Of a stretch of DNA of 64,000 nucleotides, positions 1 through 12,777 are shown in pieces. A program made the position numbers and the translations under genes. The stretch's first letter is position 1; every line of letters starts with the position of its first letter. Origin of the DNA: Undaria pinnatifida (Eukaryota; Sar; Phaeophyceae; Laminariales; Alariaceae); contig JABAKD010000028.1 in assembly GCA_012845835.1 (NCBI GenBank), forward strand, positions 9,703,689-9,767,688. The letters run 5' to 3'. A model generated the notes under the pieces. The model saw only the letters and a program-made list of their open reading frames with translations, had not been told where the DNA came from and searched no databases.

Positions 1-239
1 GTCTTATCATCCACCAGGTACCATATCTTGCGCGGTTAGCCAGGCGCCGTCAAACAAGGTTTCGAGCCTATATTCGGTCCAGCCTGTGGATTCAAATAAA
101 GTACGACCGAGACCGTTGCTAAATGGCAAGGGAATGTGGAACCAGAAAAAAAAAAAATGGTATGATTTTGCTCAAGAGATTTTCGTACCGTCGCCGTGGG
201 GAAAGAACGATTCAAGTGTATATTTTTAGGTCGTTTTTT

Positions 240-900
240 GTCAGGGGGCGCATTTTGATTTTGTTATCAAGCCGCCGTCGACGTTGTCCACCAACGACGA
301 TTGACCTTCGATCTCGAGATCGAGACAACCCAGGGCCAACCCTCTTCGTTCCGGACAAGGCCACGTGAATGTAGTTGACAGCACAGAAGAGTTCATGTTG
401 ACCCATGCTCTAGGGCGCGAGAGCGTGCCCCCGCTATCCTGTGGTCTTCCGTCAAATCTACTCAAAGTTCTATTGTTTGCCCGTTGGGGTACGGTCGAGA
501 GTTTAGGTCTCTATTTTCTACACACCGGCCGCCAAATGTATTTGTTCAGAAGCCTGGTCGGCGCCCGCCTTACATCGGTAGTAGTGCGAGCACTGTACAC
601 CAAGGGTGGGTCGGGGCCCCTAACGAGCTCGCCGCGTTCAGGTCTCACCACGAGGTCGTTGACTTCGTCGAACGAAGTGTGTGGAGCACATGAAAACTCG
701 CCGCCTGAAGTCCAAGATCTGCTTCATAATTTATCAAGCAGATGTAGCCCAAGATAGCCACCAGGAATCCATTCTTCTGAAAAATTCCTAAGTCCCCAAA
801 AATGTATAGGTATAAAAAAATTGACCCATAGGCAGCCGCACAGGAAACGTTTGGCTGCAATCTTTGAATTTAACCTTTTCTGGGCAACATCGCCGTGCCA
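240..900. repeat. Dispersed repeat, copy 1 (matches about 24,230-25,030)
   Basis: This stretch aligns by eye, in the same orientation and over most of its length, with about 24,230-25,030. Shared landmarks in the same order are a block with TCTCGAGAT or TCTCGAGTT, a block with CTCTTCGTTC and GGACAAGG, the phrase GAAGAGTTCAT, CGGTCTTCCGTC-like text, and TTTTCTACACACCGGCCGC. The short frames in it are not conserved between the copies, so I see no supported protein. The second copy has a TATAAAAG box at about 24,641, which would suit an LTR or promoter region, but no paired LTR was found. The bases before and after (1-240, 900-2,580) show no recognisable gene. Confidence 0.7.
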
Positions 901-2589
901 TTAGAAATGGTGTAACACCTTGCACTCGAACTCCATGCATTTCAGCAACCGCAGCTTTCAGTTGGAGCTTCACGGTGGTATAGGGCAAAGCATACTCCTA
1001 GAGCCTGAACACAGGCTTCAAAGTGTAAAGGTCAAGTCCCCTATTCACACCACAACGAGTCGGAGGCTAACTCGCATGCCTCTCGGACAAGTCGTCGATA
1101 TGTCGAGCTCGTAATGCTGGGACAACATCGGCAAAGTTAGTCATGATCCAGCACGATACACGAGGCGCTTCGCTCAGGAAAAAATATACAACAAATAATG
1201 TGAAGCGGACAGAGGTCTACGATTGATTGTAGGTGTAAACTGGCGACTTGACAATACCAAGAATCCCCCCTCCATGCTCCAGGAAAACAGCCCGGATGCC
1301 ACATGCATGAGTGTACCGTATGTACCTAGTATCTTGCCTTAAACTCTTGCGCTGCATGTGTCTGTCTCGAAGTTTGTGAATACAGAGTTCGTCGTTTCTC
1401 TCTAGGATGACGAATCGGCACGGACACCGGGTGCGCTGGATGTCGATGGGCGAAAAGAAAGTTTTTTAAAAGTCCACATCAGCACAGAACAAGCGGTTGA
1501 AGTAGCAGCAAAGAGACGGCTATTTTTTGTCATATCAGTCACTTTATATTCCATAAAAAAAAAAGCAATACGTCTAGACGGTGGTCCGTCGCAGGACTGA
1601 GTGTCAGCGATACTGGGAGATATTCCAAACTAATGTAGTAGTTGTTGGCTGCGTTTTTTACGCATGATTCAAACAACAACGGCAACGAAGAGGGAAAAGA
1701 CTCTAAAAAGAATCGTATCATGCGTACGTGATGGCGATCGGCAAAACGCTTACTATTGTCTGCTGGCTTGCGTTGTTGCACTCTGCTGTCTGGTCGACAC
1801 GAACGTATTGCTGTATGTACTTCGCTGCTCTTTGCAGGGTCGTTTTGCAGGCTGTTATATTGTACGTGCGGTACGCAGATACTTTTGGCTATCGGGGCTT
1901 GGGTTGTGCCTTCACTTCGCGGTGTGCGCAGAAGAAGCAGGTTCAAAAACAAAGACAAGAGGAAACAAAGGAAAAATAGACAAAAACAAAGCAGTTCAGG
2001 GACAGGTCCAGAAAATATAATTCTCTCGTCGGCAATTCAGAGCTGAGAGTAAGCTGTGAGTCCACGTAAGTGCGGAGGGCCGCCTCCGAATGCACCGACA
2101 TCAGAGTAACAGAGACTATGTTGTATGGCCGAGGGTGTAGGCAACAAAAGCAACAAAAGCAAAAGAGCATGAAAAGACTATGCATATCGATCCTTAAAAA
2201 AAAAATACCCGTCGGCTAAAAAAACTGATAGTCAGAGATAGTTTGAGAGACCAGAGCACTGTCGAGGGTGTCCTGCGAACGTATCGAGATCACAGTAGGA
2301 AAGTCTACGAGGGCTCCGCTCCGCGGGCGGTTGGCACCGCCCGCTACGTTCGCACAAGGAAGAATACAACAAACATGCAGGGGGCAGAAAGAAGACGCCC
2401 ATGATAAGCTGCAGCTAGCGAGATGATAACGCCAAGAGCTGCTTGTGCAGAGCTGATTGTGCTGTGCAGTGTGCTTGCTGGCGATGTCACGTTCTCATTG
2501 GCAGTACAGGCGTAATTTGCGAAAACAAAAAAGTGGCATTAAGAGGACCGAACGAGGACGATCAATGAAGAAAGGAAAAACACAAGTAC

Positions 2590-2985
2590 ACACGTTTATA
2601 CCGGTACCTGGTACCTGATACTTCGCATGATACCTGGTACTGTACGTACGGAGAAAGCACAGCGCAGCACCGCAGGGCAGGATACGGCACCGCACAGCAC
2701 CCGCATTGCACCGTATCACGCCGCGCTGCGCTGCTGAGCTACAGCTGAGCTGAGCTGAGCTCGGAGCGAACTATTTGCGGTTCAACAATGTACTTCGTAC
2801 AAACCTGGTTTATCGGGTACATGGTATGATACATCGAATGATATCTGGCATGTAGAAAAGAGTAAGTGCAGCACAAGACGAAGCACGGCACTGCACGGCG
2901 CAGCACAGCACGGCACCGCACAGCACTGCGGTGCTGAGCTAGCGCTGCGCCGCGATGCTGAGTTGAGCTGAGCTGATAAATCACG
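2590..2985. repeat. Tandem duplication of a GCACAGCAC/GAGCTGAGCT-rich unit
   Basis: Two similar units of about 180-190 bp follow each other (about 2,590-2,765 and 2,800-2,985). Each starts with a TACCTGGTAC-type stretch (diverged in unit 2), passes through a GCACAGCAC- and GGCACCGCACAGCAC-like run, and ends in GAGCTGAGCTGA. The ends are palindromic and could fold into hairpins. No coding potential was seen on either strand. TACCTGGTAC and ACCAGGTA fragments recur at many other places in the window. Confidence 0.65.
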
Positions 2986-3301
2986 CTCTGAGTTCAGCTG
3001 GGATCTGCTACTTCGAAGTATGGTGATACTTCGAAATCAAATTCCATAAACGAAACAACAAAAAAGAAAACACAAATCCGAAATCAAGTTGGCAGAAACA
3101 ATTTTTGAAGGAAACAGTTGAAAAATCGAGAAAAATTGAAAAAAACGAATAAAGGTGACGGAAGAAACCAAAGAAAAGCTGGACCGTTCTCCAAGTAATA
3201 GAAGAAGGCGGTATTCAAGTGGCAGATCTAGAGAGGCCAGGGATGTATCAAACGAGCCCACTCAAGAAAAAACGATAAATAAGTCTACAGCGTTCTGCGC
3301 T

Positions 3302-3455
3302 GACGCGCAACGCTAGGTCAACGCGATTCCAAGACCATTGGACAATGGAAGGGTCGGTCGAAGCGAAATTATTGATCATGACACTAGCCTAAAATGATAC
3401 CTAGCACGTACGCACTAAGTACGTCAACAGGGCTGACGGCTGACGCCGGGACATC
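3302..3455. repeat. Direct repeat pair, unit 1 (partner at about 3,975-4,145)
   Basis: Unit 1 shares with about 3,975-4,145 the blocks AACGCGATTCCAAG, a CGGACGATGG/TGGACAATGG variant, AAGGG(T/A)CGGTCGAA, a TCATGAYACTA block, and GGCTGACGCCGGG, in the same order and about 675 bp apart. The middle part is more diverged. No gene is supported in or between the units. Confidence 0.65.
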
Positions 3456-3974
3456 AACCTAAACAAAAAGCGATGTCAGCGCTTACCCTATAGGTAGCAG
3501 CTTTAGAAGCACTATTTATGTATTTTCCATCCGGCACTGCAATGTTGCGGACCATCATAGCGCTTAACGATGTGATCTCAGCATCGTGATAGCATATCAC
3601 AAATCAAAGCACTCACTTTAAAACGTTTTGGGCGCTTCAGAGGAAAAAAATGGACGAACAAAACTGACGATTGCAGCTCTTTCACGCGAAGCAACCTGAG
3701 CTGGCATTTAATAGATTAGCTGGCGGCGATTTGACTACTTACCTCCAACGCAAGTACCTGTACGGCACGTGCATAGCTTGCACTGCCGCGTGCTGCAAGC
3801 TCGCACCATGATAGAACGCGCGTATACTTTGTTTTGTCGTTATGCGTGGGCCCCATAAGGATTCATGTTGCGGGCCGTGTGATAGCGCTGACCGCTGCAG
3901 TAGCAGCATCGACGGACATAAATGCTGAAAAATTAGCTTCTAGTGCTCGTGAGTTATCTTCGAACGGCTTGTCG

Positions 3975-4145
3975 ACTGACGCCAAACGTTGGGTTAACGC
4001 GATTCCAAGTCCATCGGACGATGGAAGGGACGGTCGAACCGAATGTGCTGTTTGGTCATGATACTATAATTGCACTACCGTACATCTACACCTGTGATAG
4101 TGTGCATACGAACAACGCGACAAGGCGGACGGCTGACGCCGGGTG
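3975..4145. repeat. Direct repeat pair, unit 2
   Basis: Partner of the unit at about 3,302-3,455. It carries the same ordered blocks and the same closing GGCTGACGCCGGG. An open frame crosses it, but the frame is not kept in unit 1, so I do not call a protein. Confidence 0.6.
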
Positions 4146-4149
4146 GGAC

Positions 4150-5830
4150 AATGGTTCATGCGATGTTAACATTTGCCAACATGTTTTCTACGGGAACATT
4201 CATATACATTTTCCCTTCGACAGTATAAAAACTCTTGGACAAAAATGTAGTTGCGCGACACCAAAGTCAAGGCTGCCTAAAGAGTAAGCCCCTTGAAACC
4301 AACCTCACTATTTCTACTCCTTGCTGCACATCGGTGAAATTACGACCACCCCTGGCCCCAAGAACGCCATCCATAGAAAGGGATACAAAAATAGGATGCA
4401 ACATGATACTCCGCTGGCGAGTCTTGACGCGCAGAAGAAGGCTGCAGTGTTGCTTTTGATCGATCCCGTCATCGGGAACATGTCCCCTTGCGGTCTGGCT
4501 CGATCAATCCGCATCTATTTTCTAATATCCCAATACACAGATACACGAGTATTAGTTGTAGGTTGAAGTGCCGTAAAATAGTGCTCATTTGCTACAGCAA
4601 CGGCACGTGCCAGTCTGCAAGTCTGCTCATCAGGCAGTACGAGGTATAGATAGAGGGACCGAAACATTATACCTGGCACGCAACATTTGATGTATCACAT
4701 CATATTATAAACATAAAACGAAAGTTGTTGAGTTATTTATGTGCAAATTCGAAACAGCGAAGAAACAAAAACCAGAAAAAGAAAGCCTAAAACTTTAAAC
4801 GATGGCTGAATGAAAGAATGTTAGCATACGCGTATTGTGGGGCGACCATCAAAGAATGCCACGTTTCTAGGATTCCAATTTAAGGCCGCGGGGGGTGTTA
4901 CTAAACAACCCCCCATACCCGGGTTTTGTTTTAAGGGTTTCATTCTAATCGCTAGATATTTTTTTGTGCGGTCTATCACGCCGCATTTTTAACGCGTTGC
5001 ATTCCTACCCTCAACCACCGGTGGATCAGCAGACACGAGTCTTCACGTATAGTGTTGCATCCACAGCAGCTCGTGATTCTATTCAAATTGGCCGTCGTAT
5101 TTTTTCAACGGAGGTCTACACCTCGACTGTCGGGTGCAGCAAATGGTCCAAGATCGTCAAAGTTCAGAAGACAGAAATTGAGAAAAAAAAAAAACTCCCA
5201 ACTGAACGTTTGAACTTCTTCACAAGAAAGCACAGCCCGCGAAATGGAGACACGCTCACTATGAGATGCGTGAGGACGTCGGGTGCACGGCAAGTCGTAG
5301 GCAACCACAAGATAACTCCCGAGGCTATTGCGTAAAGTCAAAGTTGCCAGTCAGCAAAACCAAAACATCGAAATTATGGTCCAAGATGCAAGATTTGATA
5401 CGTGTGTTAGTAAGTACCTGGTACGTACTACGATGGCTACAGCACGCATGATACGACGAAACGGCTTTCACCAGAAGCTAACTGAGGGTCGCGGATCATT
5501 TCAAACACTACGCGTTCGCACCCGAAAAAAAAGCGGGCGGCGACAATCCGTCGCCGTTGAAGGCAATCAAGTAGTGGGCCAGAAAAAGGACTAAAAAGCG
5601 CGAAAAAACTCTGAATTCTTCAAAACCATCACACCTTTCGATCCGAGAGAAATGATCTTCCTCGTAAAACTCTTGACTCTATTTTCCAAGTCGTTTGCAT
5701 TTCTAAGCGAAACATTTATTGGCGAGTTTCGGAAAAAGAAAAAAAGAAAATGTGAAATGGTCAGCGTTAGCGTTGCTCAGGGTTTGTCGAAGTTTAGCCG
5801 CATGAAAGACTTTGACGGTAATCCCTGACC
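4150..5830. other. Gene-poor stretch, nothing recognised
   Basis: Only AT-rich, low-complexity and short open stretches are present. No exon with both splice signals and a protein-like frame was found. A short C-run with CCCCCCATACCC occurs near 4,900. Confidence 0.4.
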
Positions 5831-5837
5831 AGCTTGC

Positions 5838-6284
5838 TTGCTCAGGGGGAGGACTTCAAAAATCGCTCCCAGCCCCAAGCAACGAACTGCAATGGGTTAT
5901 GGTCAGGGAACAGAGCACAGGCGGTACAATGTTGCCTCCACCACTACTATAACGAATGCAGACTCGCCGCCAATGCGTAGCATAGCAGGGTCCGGCATCT
6001 CCTCGAACGAGTCGTGCCGTGTTGACGAAATTATAGCAGTGTTCCACAATCAATCACACAGTAGGCAGGGATTTTGGGGTACTCGTACGAGAAGGAGAGA
6101 AGCAAGTATGACAAGCAGCCTGTCAAGCTGGGTCACGGCGAGGAGGGTTGCCGGGGCGGACGCTCACTCGCCGCGAAAGCGTCCAGCATCAGGGCGTGCC
6201 AGCTCCTCCTACCAGTCGTTGCGTGATGATATTGCTGTGGCGGCGAAAGCAGCACAGCAGGTTCAATCAAGGCAGGCAAAATGA
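5838..6284 (+). CDS. Hypothetical Ser/Arg/Ala-rich open frame, possibly a terminal exon
   Basis: I do not recognise this frame. It is open for about 148 codons; the first ATG in frame is at 5,892 (reading MGYGQGTE), so if genic it either starts there or enters through an upstream splice site. Composition is low complexity: Ser/Thr-rich in the middle, with basic patches (TRTRRRE, SPRKRP) and an Ala/Gln-rich end before the TGA. No membrane segment or known motif was seen. The downstream DNA at 6,360-6,400 repeats part of its sequence (a GAGCTGGGTGACGGC-like phrase echoes AAGCTGGGTCACGGC at about 6,126), which suggests local duplication and lowers the case for a conserved gene. Confidence 0.22.
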   Translation: MLRGRTSKIAPSPKQRTAMGYGQGTEHRRYNVASTTTITNADSPPMRSIAGSGISSNESCRVDEIIAVFHNQSHSRQGFWGTRTRRREASMTSSLSSWVTARRVAGADAHSPRKRPASGRASSSYQSLRDDIAVAAKAAQQVQSRQAK

Positions 6285-6739
6285 GAGGAGGGGAGGTGGG
6301 TGTTGTTGCGTTCCCAACGCAACGCAACGCCAATAGCTAATCAAGCAGTGCAACCTCGAGCTGGGTGACGGCAAGGAGGACGGCGGCGACATCTGGCCAT
6401 TGTGATATTGGATTAGAGAGGCGGTGGGAGCCGGTCGCGGCGAAAGGTGGTGGAGCACCGTGTTTGGCGGATCGGCGGGAAGCTCAAAGCTCGTTGCAAT
6501 TCGAGCGCAGGCCTGATGTTTCGACCTCTCTGTGTAGGGCACGGCGGCGAGCCCCTGAGCATTTTTTTTTTCTCCATATTTCCAAATTAGAAATCCTGGA
6601 AGCACACCCCGACCGTGAGCAACCGCCCCTGACCATTTCCACTTTGTTTTCCGTTTATTTCCGAACTCTCTACTATGAAATATTCGCGCTTGACAAAGTA
6701 TTTCCCAGGGACCTCCCGCGGCGTGAACAATGCTGCGGG

Positions 6740-7570
6740 GGCGTTTTAACTCCCCCCAAAAGGCATTGGAACGCTTGGAATCTGGGACGGAAAACAATTG
6801 GGCTTGCTGGTGATTGGTTATCAGATCGAGTTTCCTAGCGCTCCCACCCTGACCGTGAATTTTGGAAAAGGGAGAATATGTCCCAAAGTAGTTAATATTG
6901 TGCAGCAAAACCGAAAGGCCCACTTGGAACGAGACTTACGGCAACTGATTGGCTCTGGAAGTGTGTGTTCATAACTAGTGTTGCTTCATGATGCTGTGGA
7001 GGCCCACGAGGGCATGGGTGCACGTGGGGTGACATAGGACTAACGGGGCGGGGCATATATGGACGCCGTAAGGCTCGCCCGCGGCAGGAGTCACGCGATA
7101 TCATACCGCCATGGCCTGACCAGGACGCTCACGAGGCAAACGACCGGGTTGCGAACGAGGCTCTGGCGATAAATTTTCTGGCAACAGTGTTGCACCGACG
7201 TTCGCAGAAGTTTCAGTAGTCCATGTGGAGCCACGACGACAAATTCGCCATTTCTAGATTTGTCCCCACGGTGCCACTTGGACGGCTAGCCCAGGCTTGC
7301 CTTGCTATATACTCCGGAGTATTTGACTGTGAACCTGTTCACCAACTGTGTCAGGAGCAATCGCTGCCCAACGTGACGGCACCCCTGCCCTAGAGTCGAG
7401 TTGCACGGTCCCGCTGCAAAGGCAATTGAGCTACTATTAAAATATATTCGAGTCGGTTGCCCAGAATTCACCCGTTCACATCGGACACAGACAGGTTGGA
7501 AAGTAACGAACCAATGCGAACAGCCTCGTTCCATTCCAACCGTTCCGACAAGGTCGAAATCAGCTGAGAA
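6740..7570 (-). repeat. Dispersed repeat, inverted copy of about 25,130-25,925
   Basis: The reverse complement of this stretch follows 25,130-25,925 closely, including CAACTGATTGG, GGTTGCGAACGAGGCTCTGGCGATA, CGAGTTGCACGGTCCCGC and AACGAGG landmarks. The frame that is open on the minus strand of the other copy (25,470-25,703) is broken by stops and frameshifts here, so this is the more decayed copy. The element family is unknown; a transposable element is inferred from copy number and inversion. Confidence 0.7.
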
Positions 7571-9658
7571 AGCCAGAGTTCCAAATGGAATAACGGTACG
7601 AGACCGAAAATGTCGCTATTAATACGAGTATCAGGGAAACGTTTGGTCATTTTCAGAAATGTTCTCCAGTATTGGAAGGAGCTTCTGCTGAACGACGGCG
7701 TTTCCGGACTTGATGGCGAAGACGGCGAGAGCATCGGGACGTTTCCCATTATTTCACGCTGTCTGCCAGCTTCCGCAGCAGCAGCAGTGGGCATGAGCTG
7801 CAAGCAACTTGCATAATACACACAGCCAGGTAGGTGTACTCAACGTTTCCGCGACCAAAATACTTGGAATCAGTCAGCGACGAACACGTTGCAGTGGGTA
7901 TGCTATTAGTAGGTAGGCTATACACAGCAGCAGATATTGACCGACAAAGTTGCAGCACTACAGGTAGCCTTATATCGAGCCGACCACATGCATACCAGTA
8001 CTGCTAGAGCTAAAACGTCGCTGGAGAGCGTAAAGAGGGCGCTGCGCCTGATGTCACCGCTCTATTAGTAGTCCATCAGTCCGAAAGTACACGCAAAAGC
8101 AATAAGCATCTCACAGCTCGAGTGCCTTCCCAGCGGCCTTGATGAACAAGCACGTCGTTCGCCGGTATTCATTCTCCAGCACTTCCGACAGACCATCAGC
8201 TCTAGAGGGAGAGTTCTTTATCTCCTCCCCTGTGTAAATCCTCGGCGCCCGAGGATTTGGCATCGTGTGCTGCCCTCGCTGCGTGCATCTCCTATCCCGC
8301 CTATAATGTCCGAATGATTTGAATTATCCCCGTTTTTCCGTACAAATACCGCTACAAAACGATATCGAACACCCTCCGGACCGGACATCAAGTGTCAAGT
8401 GTCACCTGCGGGACTTCCAGCATCACCATCATCCAGGACATCGTACACACTGCGCAGCAGTAGCAGCCTCGAAATAGGAGGAGGTTCGACACAAGATGCA
8501 CGACGAGAAGCACGAAAACGAGTTCCATATAATTGTGAGTTCCTGGTTAAATTGTGGGCGAGACGGAGGGCCAGATACCTCAAGACCCCAGGGCTGTTTT
8601 TTCACTGGTTTAAAATATGCAAATTCAAATATCGCAACCACCGAGCAGAACATACGATGGTACTCATGTACTGGATAGTACATGTTGATCACAAACCTGG
8701 TGTGGCGTGTGGTGTTGGGGAATGGGGAGACCCCGCGCGTAGGAGGACCAACTGCCGATGTATCTCTGTTTGTTGCCGTCGTGGTTAGAGTCTTGTAGAT
8801 GCGGTCTTGTAGGCACGCTGCTAACCGCTCCAGGCTCCAACCACGTTTCTTGTTATACTTTACCATTTGTACCAGGTACAAGGTTTCCCTTCGGAGGCAG
8901 GGTGGCGCAAGAGGCGGATGCTTTTTTAGCATTTTGCACCCCCGTGCGTTCGCCCGCATCCTTACGGCAGATAGAGCATGCAGCTATACTGCAATGTAAT
9001 TGATCCGGGTGTAGTATCGGAAATAAGGAAGGTATGTATTTGTGATACTACTGCTGTAAGGACAGCCCAGATAAATTATGGTGATCTGATGCTGTAGCCT
9101 ACCAGGTATTTCCATATCTTTTTTTTTTTTTTTTTTTTTTCATCCTCCGGCGGATGGGGAATAATAAAGCTTTAGCTCACCACACTTCCACGTATTTTCA
9201 TACGCGTCGTGTGTCGATTTAACTCAGTTTCTTTCGCAGCCCAACATATCTTCTTGGAAAATACACTGCCTGGTCGATAGTGACCGGCCATGTGCAACAA
9301 TTCGCGGGTACTTTTTGATGTATGTGCGATTTGACACCTGTCTTGGTGTAAATAAATACTCGAAGCTGCAGCTGTGTTGGGCGATCCGAAACAAACGATG
9401 CGAGTTCGCGCAACACGTTGCTGCAGCAACGGCGACCTCCGCAGCCAGCACTTGAGCGCCTTCCCCTAAGGTGCCCAGTCACAGATAGCACTAGTGCCAT
9501 TATCACAGCCAGCTCCCTCTCTCCCATGCTCCCCACGCATAGGCACTCCTCCATGGAACGAGTATGTAGCAAAGAAGATAGGCTTGGCGAGGTCATCACC
9601 ACAGACAGCCGATTTTTTACCTTTCAAAAACTTACGCAGTATAGACACCAACAGTAGT

Positions 9659-9689
<31 letters not shown>

Positions 9690-11361
9690 GCTGCCGCGGC
9701 GGCGCGGGGGTGCTGGCGGTGGCGCTGGAAGCTTTGGCGACAGCGCTGTGGTATAGCGGTAAAAATTCAGCACCAAGTACGACACGGAATCTGCTGACGT
9801 TGTGAACAGCAACGGGTAGGGGGGAAAACGCGAACGGCAGCAGCAGCTGATGAAACATTTGCAGCCTTAGTCACCACCACCAGCATTGAAATTTCATAAC
9901 ATAGCTGACGTTTTGACGCTCTGGAACAGCCGTTCGAATGACCCAGCAGCTGCGGGAACTGTTCGAAGGGTCCAGCAGCAGCTGCAGCTTTGGAAGTCTG
10001 TACAGCCCACAAAAAGTCCCAAAAACGAAAGTTTAACGACCGACCGCGACTTAGATAATGGTAATTATGTTTACAGCACAGACCGCGAGCTGCGAAGCTT
10101 TGATCGAATCGTATCACAGACCATACGACTCGCAGAGGCCATGGTGTTGTGTTTCTTGGTTTGTTGTGTGTCGTGTGCAAGAATATCAGCCGCCAAACTC
10201 GTATACGCGCACCTTGTGCCTATAAACTACCAGCTATTAGGTATAATACCCGTACTGCAGGTACTGTACTGCTAGCCTGTACCAGGGAGTATACACGCCG
10301 TGCAACGACACAAGCAGCAATAGGGGAGGACAAACCCTCAACCCAGCAGCGGAGACTGAGCAATATTCAAATCGTAAAACCAAAATGCAGACCACACAGA
10401 TCTGCGTGTGTTTTCGCCAAACCTGCAGGTAAACGATGACAAGCTGGAGGAGATCTGCCACAGAGATGGGAATACGTATGTCCTCATGCCTCTATTGTGA
10501 GTAAGGTACTGTAACCGTGTTCTTTCATAATCGCACACCCTCTGGTACATAACGGACACATGAGTCGACCTCGGCGATCGCGCGCATTCGTAAGTTGCCG
10601 ACCTTGACCTTGTATGCGTACGTATTCACACAATCATAACAAGTGTAAGTGTGGAGAACGGAGCACCTGAAAAATGTTACGTGTTTGGCTTTTAGAATCA
10701 ACCTGATATGGCATTAGGCCTCACCAGTATGCCACAGGCATACACCCTGCTTTTTTTTTACGTGTTACGGACTTTTGACTCGTGGGTAGGGTGTAGAACT
10801 ACGTGAGATCATATCTTGTTTAAAACGCTGGTAATAGTACTCGCAGGTGTCTGATTCCAAGCAGTAACCCCTTCGTGACAACACCCCATGTTTCCGGAAC
10901 ACACTACCTGGTATATACGTCGTATTTTGTACCTGGAATTTGACTTGACTCGTGGCTTCCTCCCTGTTGTGACAACGTTGTACTTGGAAAGTGTGTGCAG
11001 TTGCTTTCTGGTATATTTTTGCAAAGGAAAATTGCCGGTAGGCGGTACATCCGTCCGACGTGACGTCGCCAGGAAGCAAATAACAGCATCTGGGCAACTC
11101 AGCTGCTTGCTCATGCAAGTGTTGTGCCCAGCCGGTCAGATCTACCCTGGCTTGGAGGCAGCTGAATGCTCACATGTCCCCCCCCCCTCCCTTTCCAGCG
11201 CTTCGCGCGTGGTGCACGCGATGTCTGCCTGGTCGGTGAAAACCCGACGTGCTCCGTCCCGACATTGTAAGGATGCAAGGGGCTATGGCCATACGAGCAC
11301 GGCTATGCGTTAAATGAGCAGTACACCCCCCCCCCACCGGCTCTCCTCCCCTCCTTGACAG
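7571..11361. other. Gene-poor stretch with microsatellites; one possible first exon
   Basis: This 3.8 kb holds a poly-T run (9,119-9,140) next to CATCCTCCGGCGGATGG, a short CAG run (about 9,655-9,690) and no firm gene. One possible first exon starts with ATG at 8,496 and reads MHDEKHENEFHII up to a consensus GTGAGT donor; no downstream exon was found to join it. The ATG at 11,221 followed by a GTAAGG donor is another isolated candidate, but its phase does not match the first exon of the DUF7918-like gene downstream. Confidence 0.35.
9655..9690. repeat. CAG trinucleotide run
   Basis: About eleven CAG units in a row after a TAG TAG start. It lies in a segment without a supported gene, so it need not encode a glutamine or serine tract. 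Confidence 0.85.
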
Positions 11362-12609
11362 CTCGAAGGTCGCCTATGGCGTCGAGTTCGTGGAAGAGAT
11401 CAAGGGCCACGGCAAGCCAGAGACTTCCAACCAGATGTGGCCGGTGGTGAGAGGCAGGGCGCCACATCATATACATACATTATCCACGCACTTGCGTGTG
11501 TGTCTCCCTCGCTGTATCAGCATTGCGCGTTTCCTATTTTACTGTCTTCTCTCTCCCATGTTGCGGTGCCACGTACGGCATGCATGCTGTTCGAAGCTTC
11601 TCGCATTTTGCTTGTTATTTTTCACGCTTATGATGAGAACTGAATTTTCGCGTCGCGGGACTTTTTATTCGGATCTTGTTTGCAGCAGTGTCTGGAACAG
11701 GATGAAGGAGGACCGTCTTGGTTTTCCTAAGGAAAAGATTGCCTTGTTTAGGTTACACCCCTACACACCGATATTCTCGATGGTCTCTTCATCCCCCGCA
11801 GTATTTCTTCCCATTGCGGTGCTACACTGCCCGCCCGCCCGCCCGCTCGCCCTCCCCTCCTCCCTCCCTCGATGAACAAACAGTGCCCGTACATTGTGGC
11901 GGTGAGGAATAAGACGGCGAAGGGAAACTTCGCTCAGCTCTACGTCGACGGGCAGCAGGTTAGTTGGTCCTTGCCCGTATACACGGGCGTTGCCCAGTTC
12001 TGTGATAAAAACGGCTTCATTACGAGCACGAGCTCTTCTGCGTACCCGCATGGCATGGCCCGGCACGCAATCGAGCAGATCCGTGGGAAATTCTTTGTCG
12101 CCGGCCGTTGATAAGTTCTGGGCGGGGGGGGTGGGATTGCTTCGTTGACATGCCGCCGCTACCCGTCGGGAACGCCTGTGGCGCGCCAAATGTTTCGTCC
12201 GCAATCGGTTCGATGCGCCTGGTCTGCGTGTGACCTTGGAATAGGGCATGTTTCCTGCCGGTTTCTCAACTCGCGGGGGGGGTGCGACCGCCCTCCTTCG
12301 AACCTGATCTCGGTCTGTGAAACAATGCACGCGTTTTTGCACCTCGCGCCTGCGAAATGTCCAGGTGGCTGTAAAGTACGTGCATCCTGGCGAAAGTATC
12401 ATCTTCGAGGGAATACCAACCGAGAATGGAATTCAAGAGCTTCTGTTCTCCCTCCCGCGGTATGTATCAGGATGTTTGTATTTGCTGTTTTCAAAAGGAG
12501 GAGCTCGGTGGCAACCGGCGGTGCAGGCCATGTGATGTTTTCGGGCGCTCGGCGTGGGTTTGTTTAGTTACCCACTGCTGCTGCTGTACGCGCGCCCGGG
12601 GTGTTACAG

Positions 12610-12649
<40 letters not shown>

Positions 12650-12697
12650 CGTTGTCGTTGTTGTTGTTGTTGTTGTTGTGTGTTGTTGTTGCTGTCG

Positions 12698-12729
<32 letters not shown>

Positions 12730-12736
12730 GCTGTCG

Positions 12737-12777
<41 letters not shown>

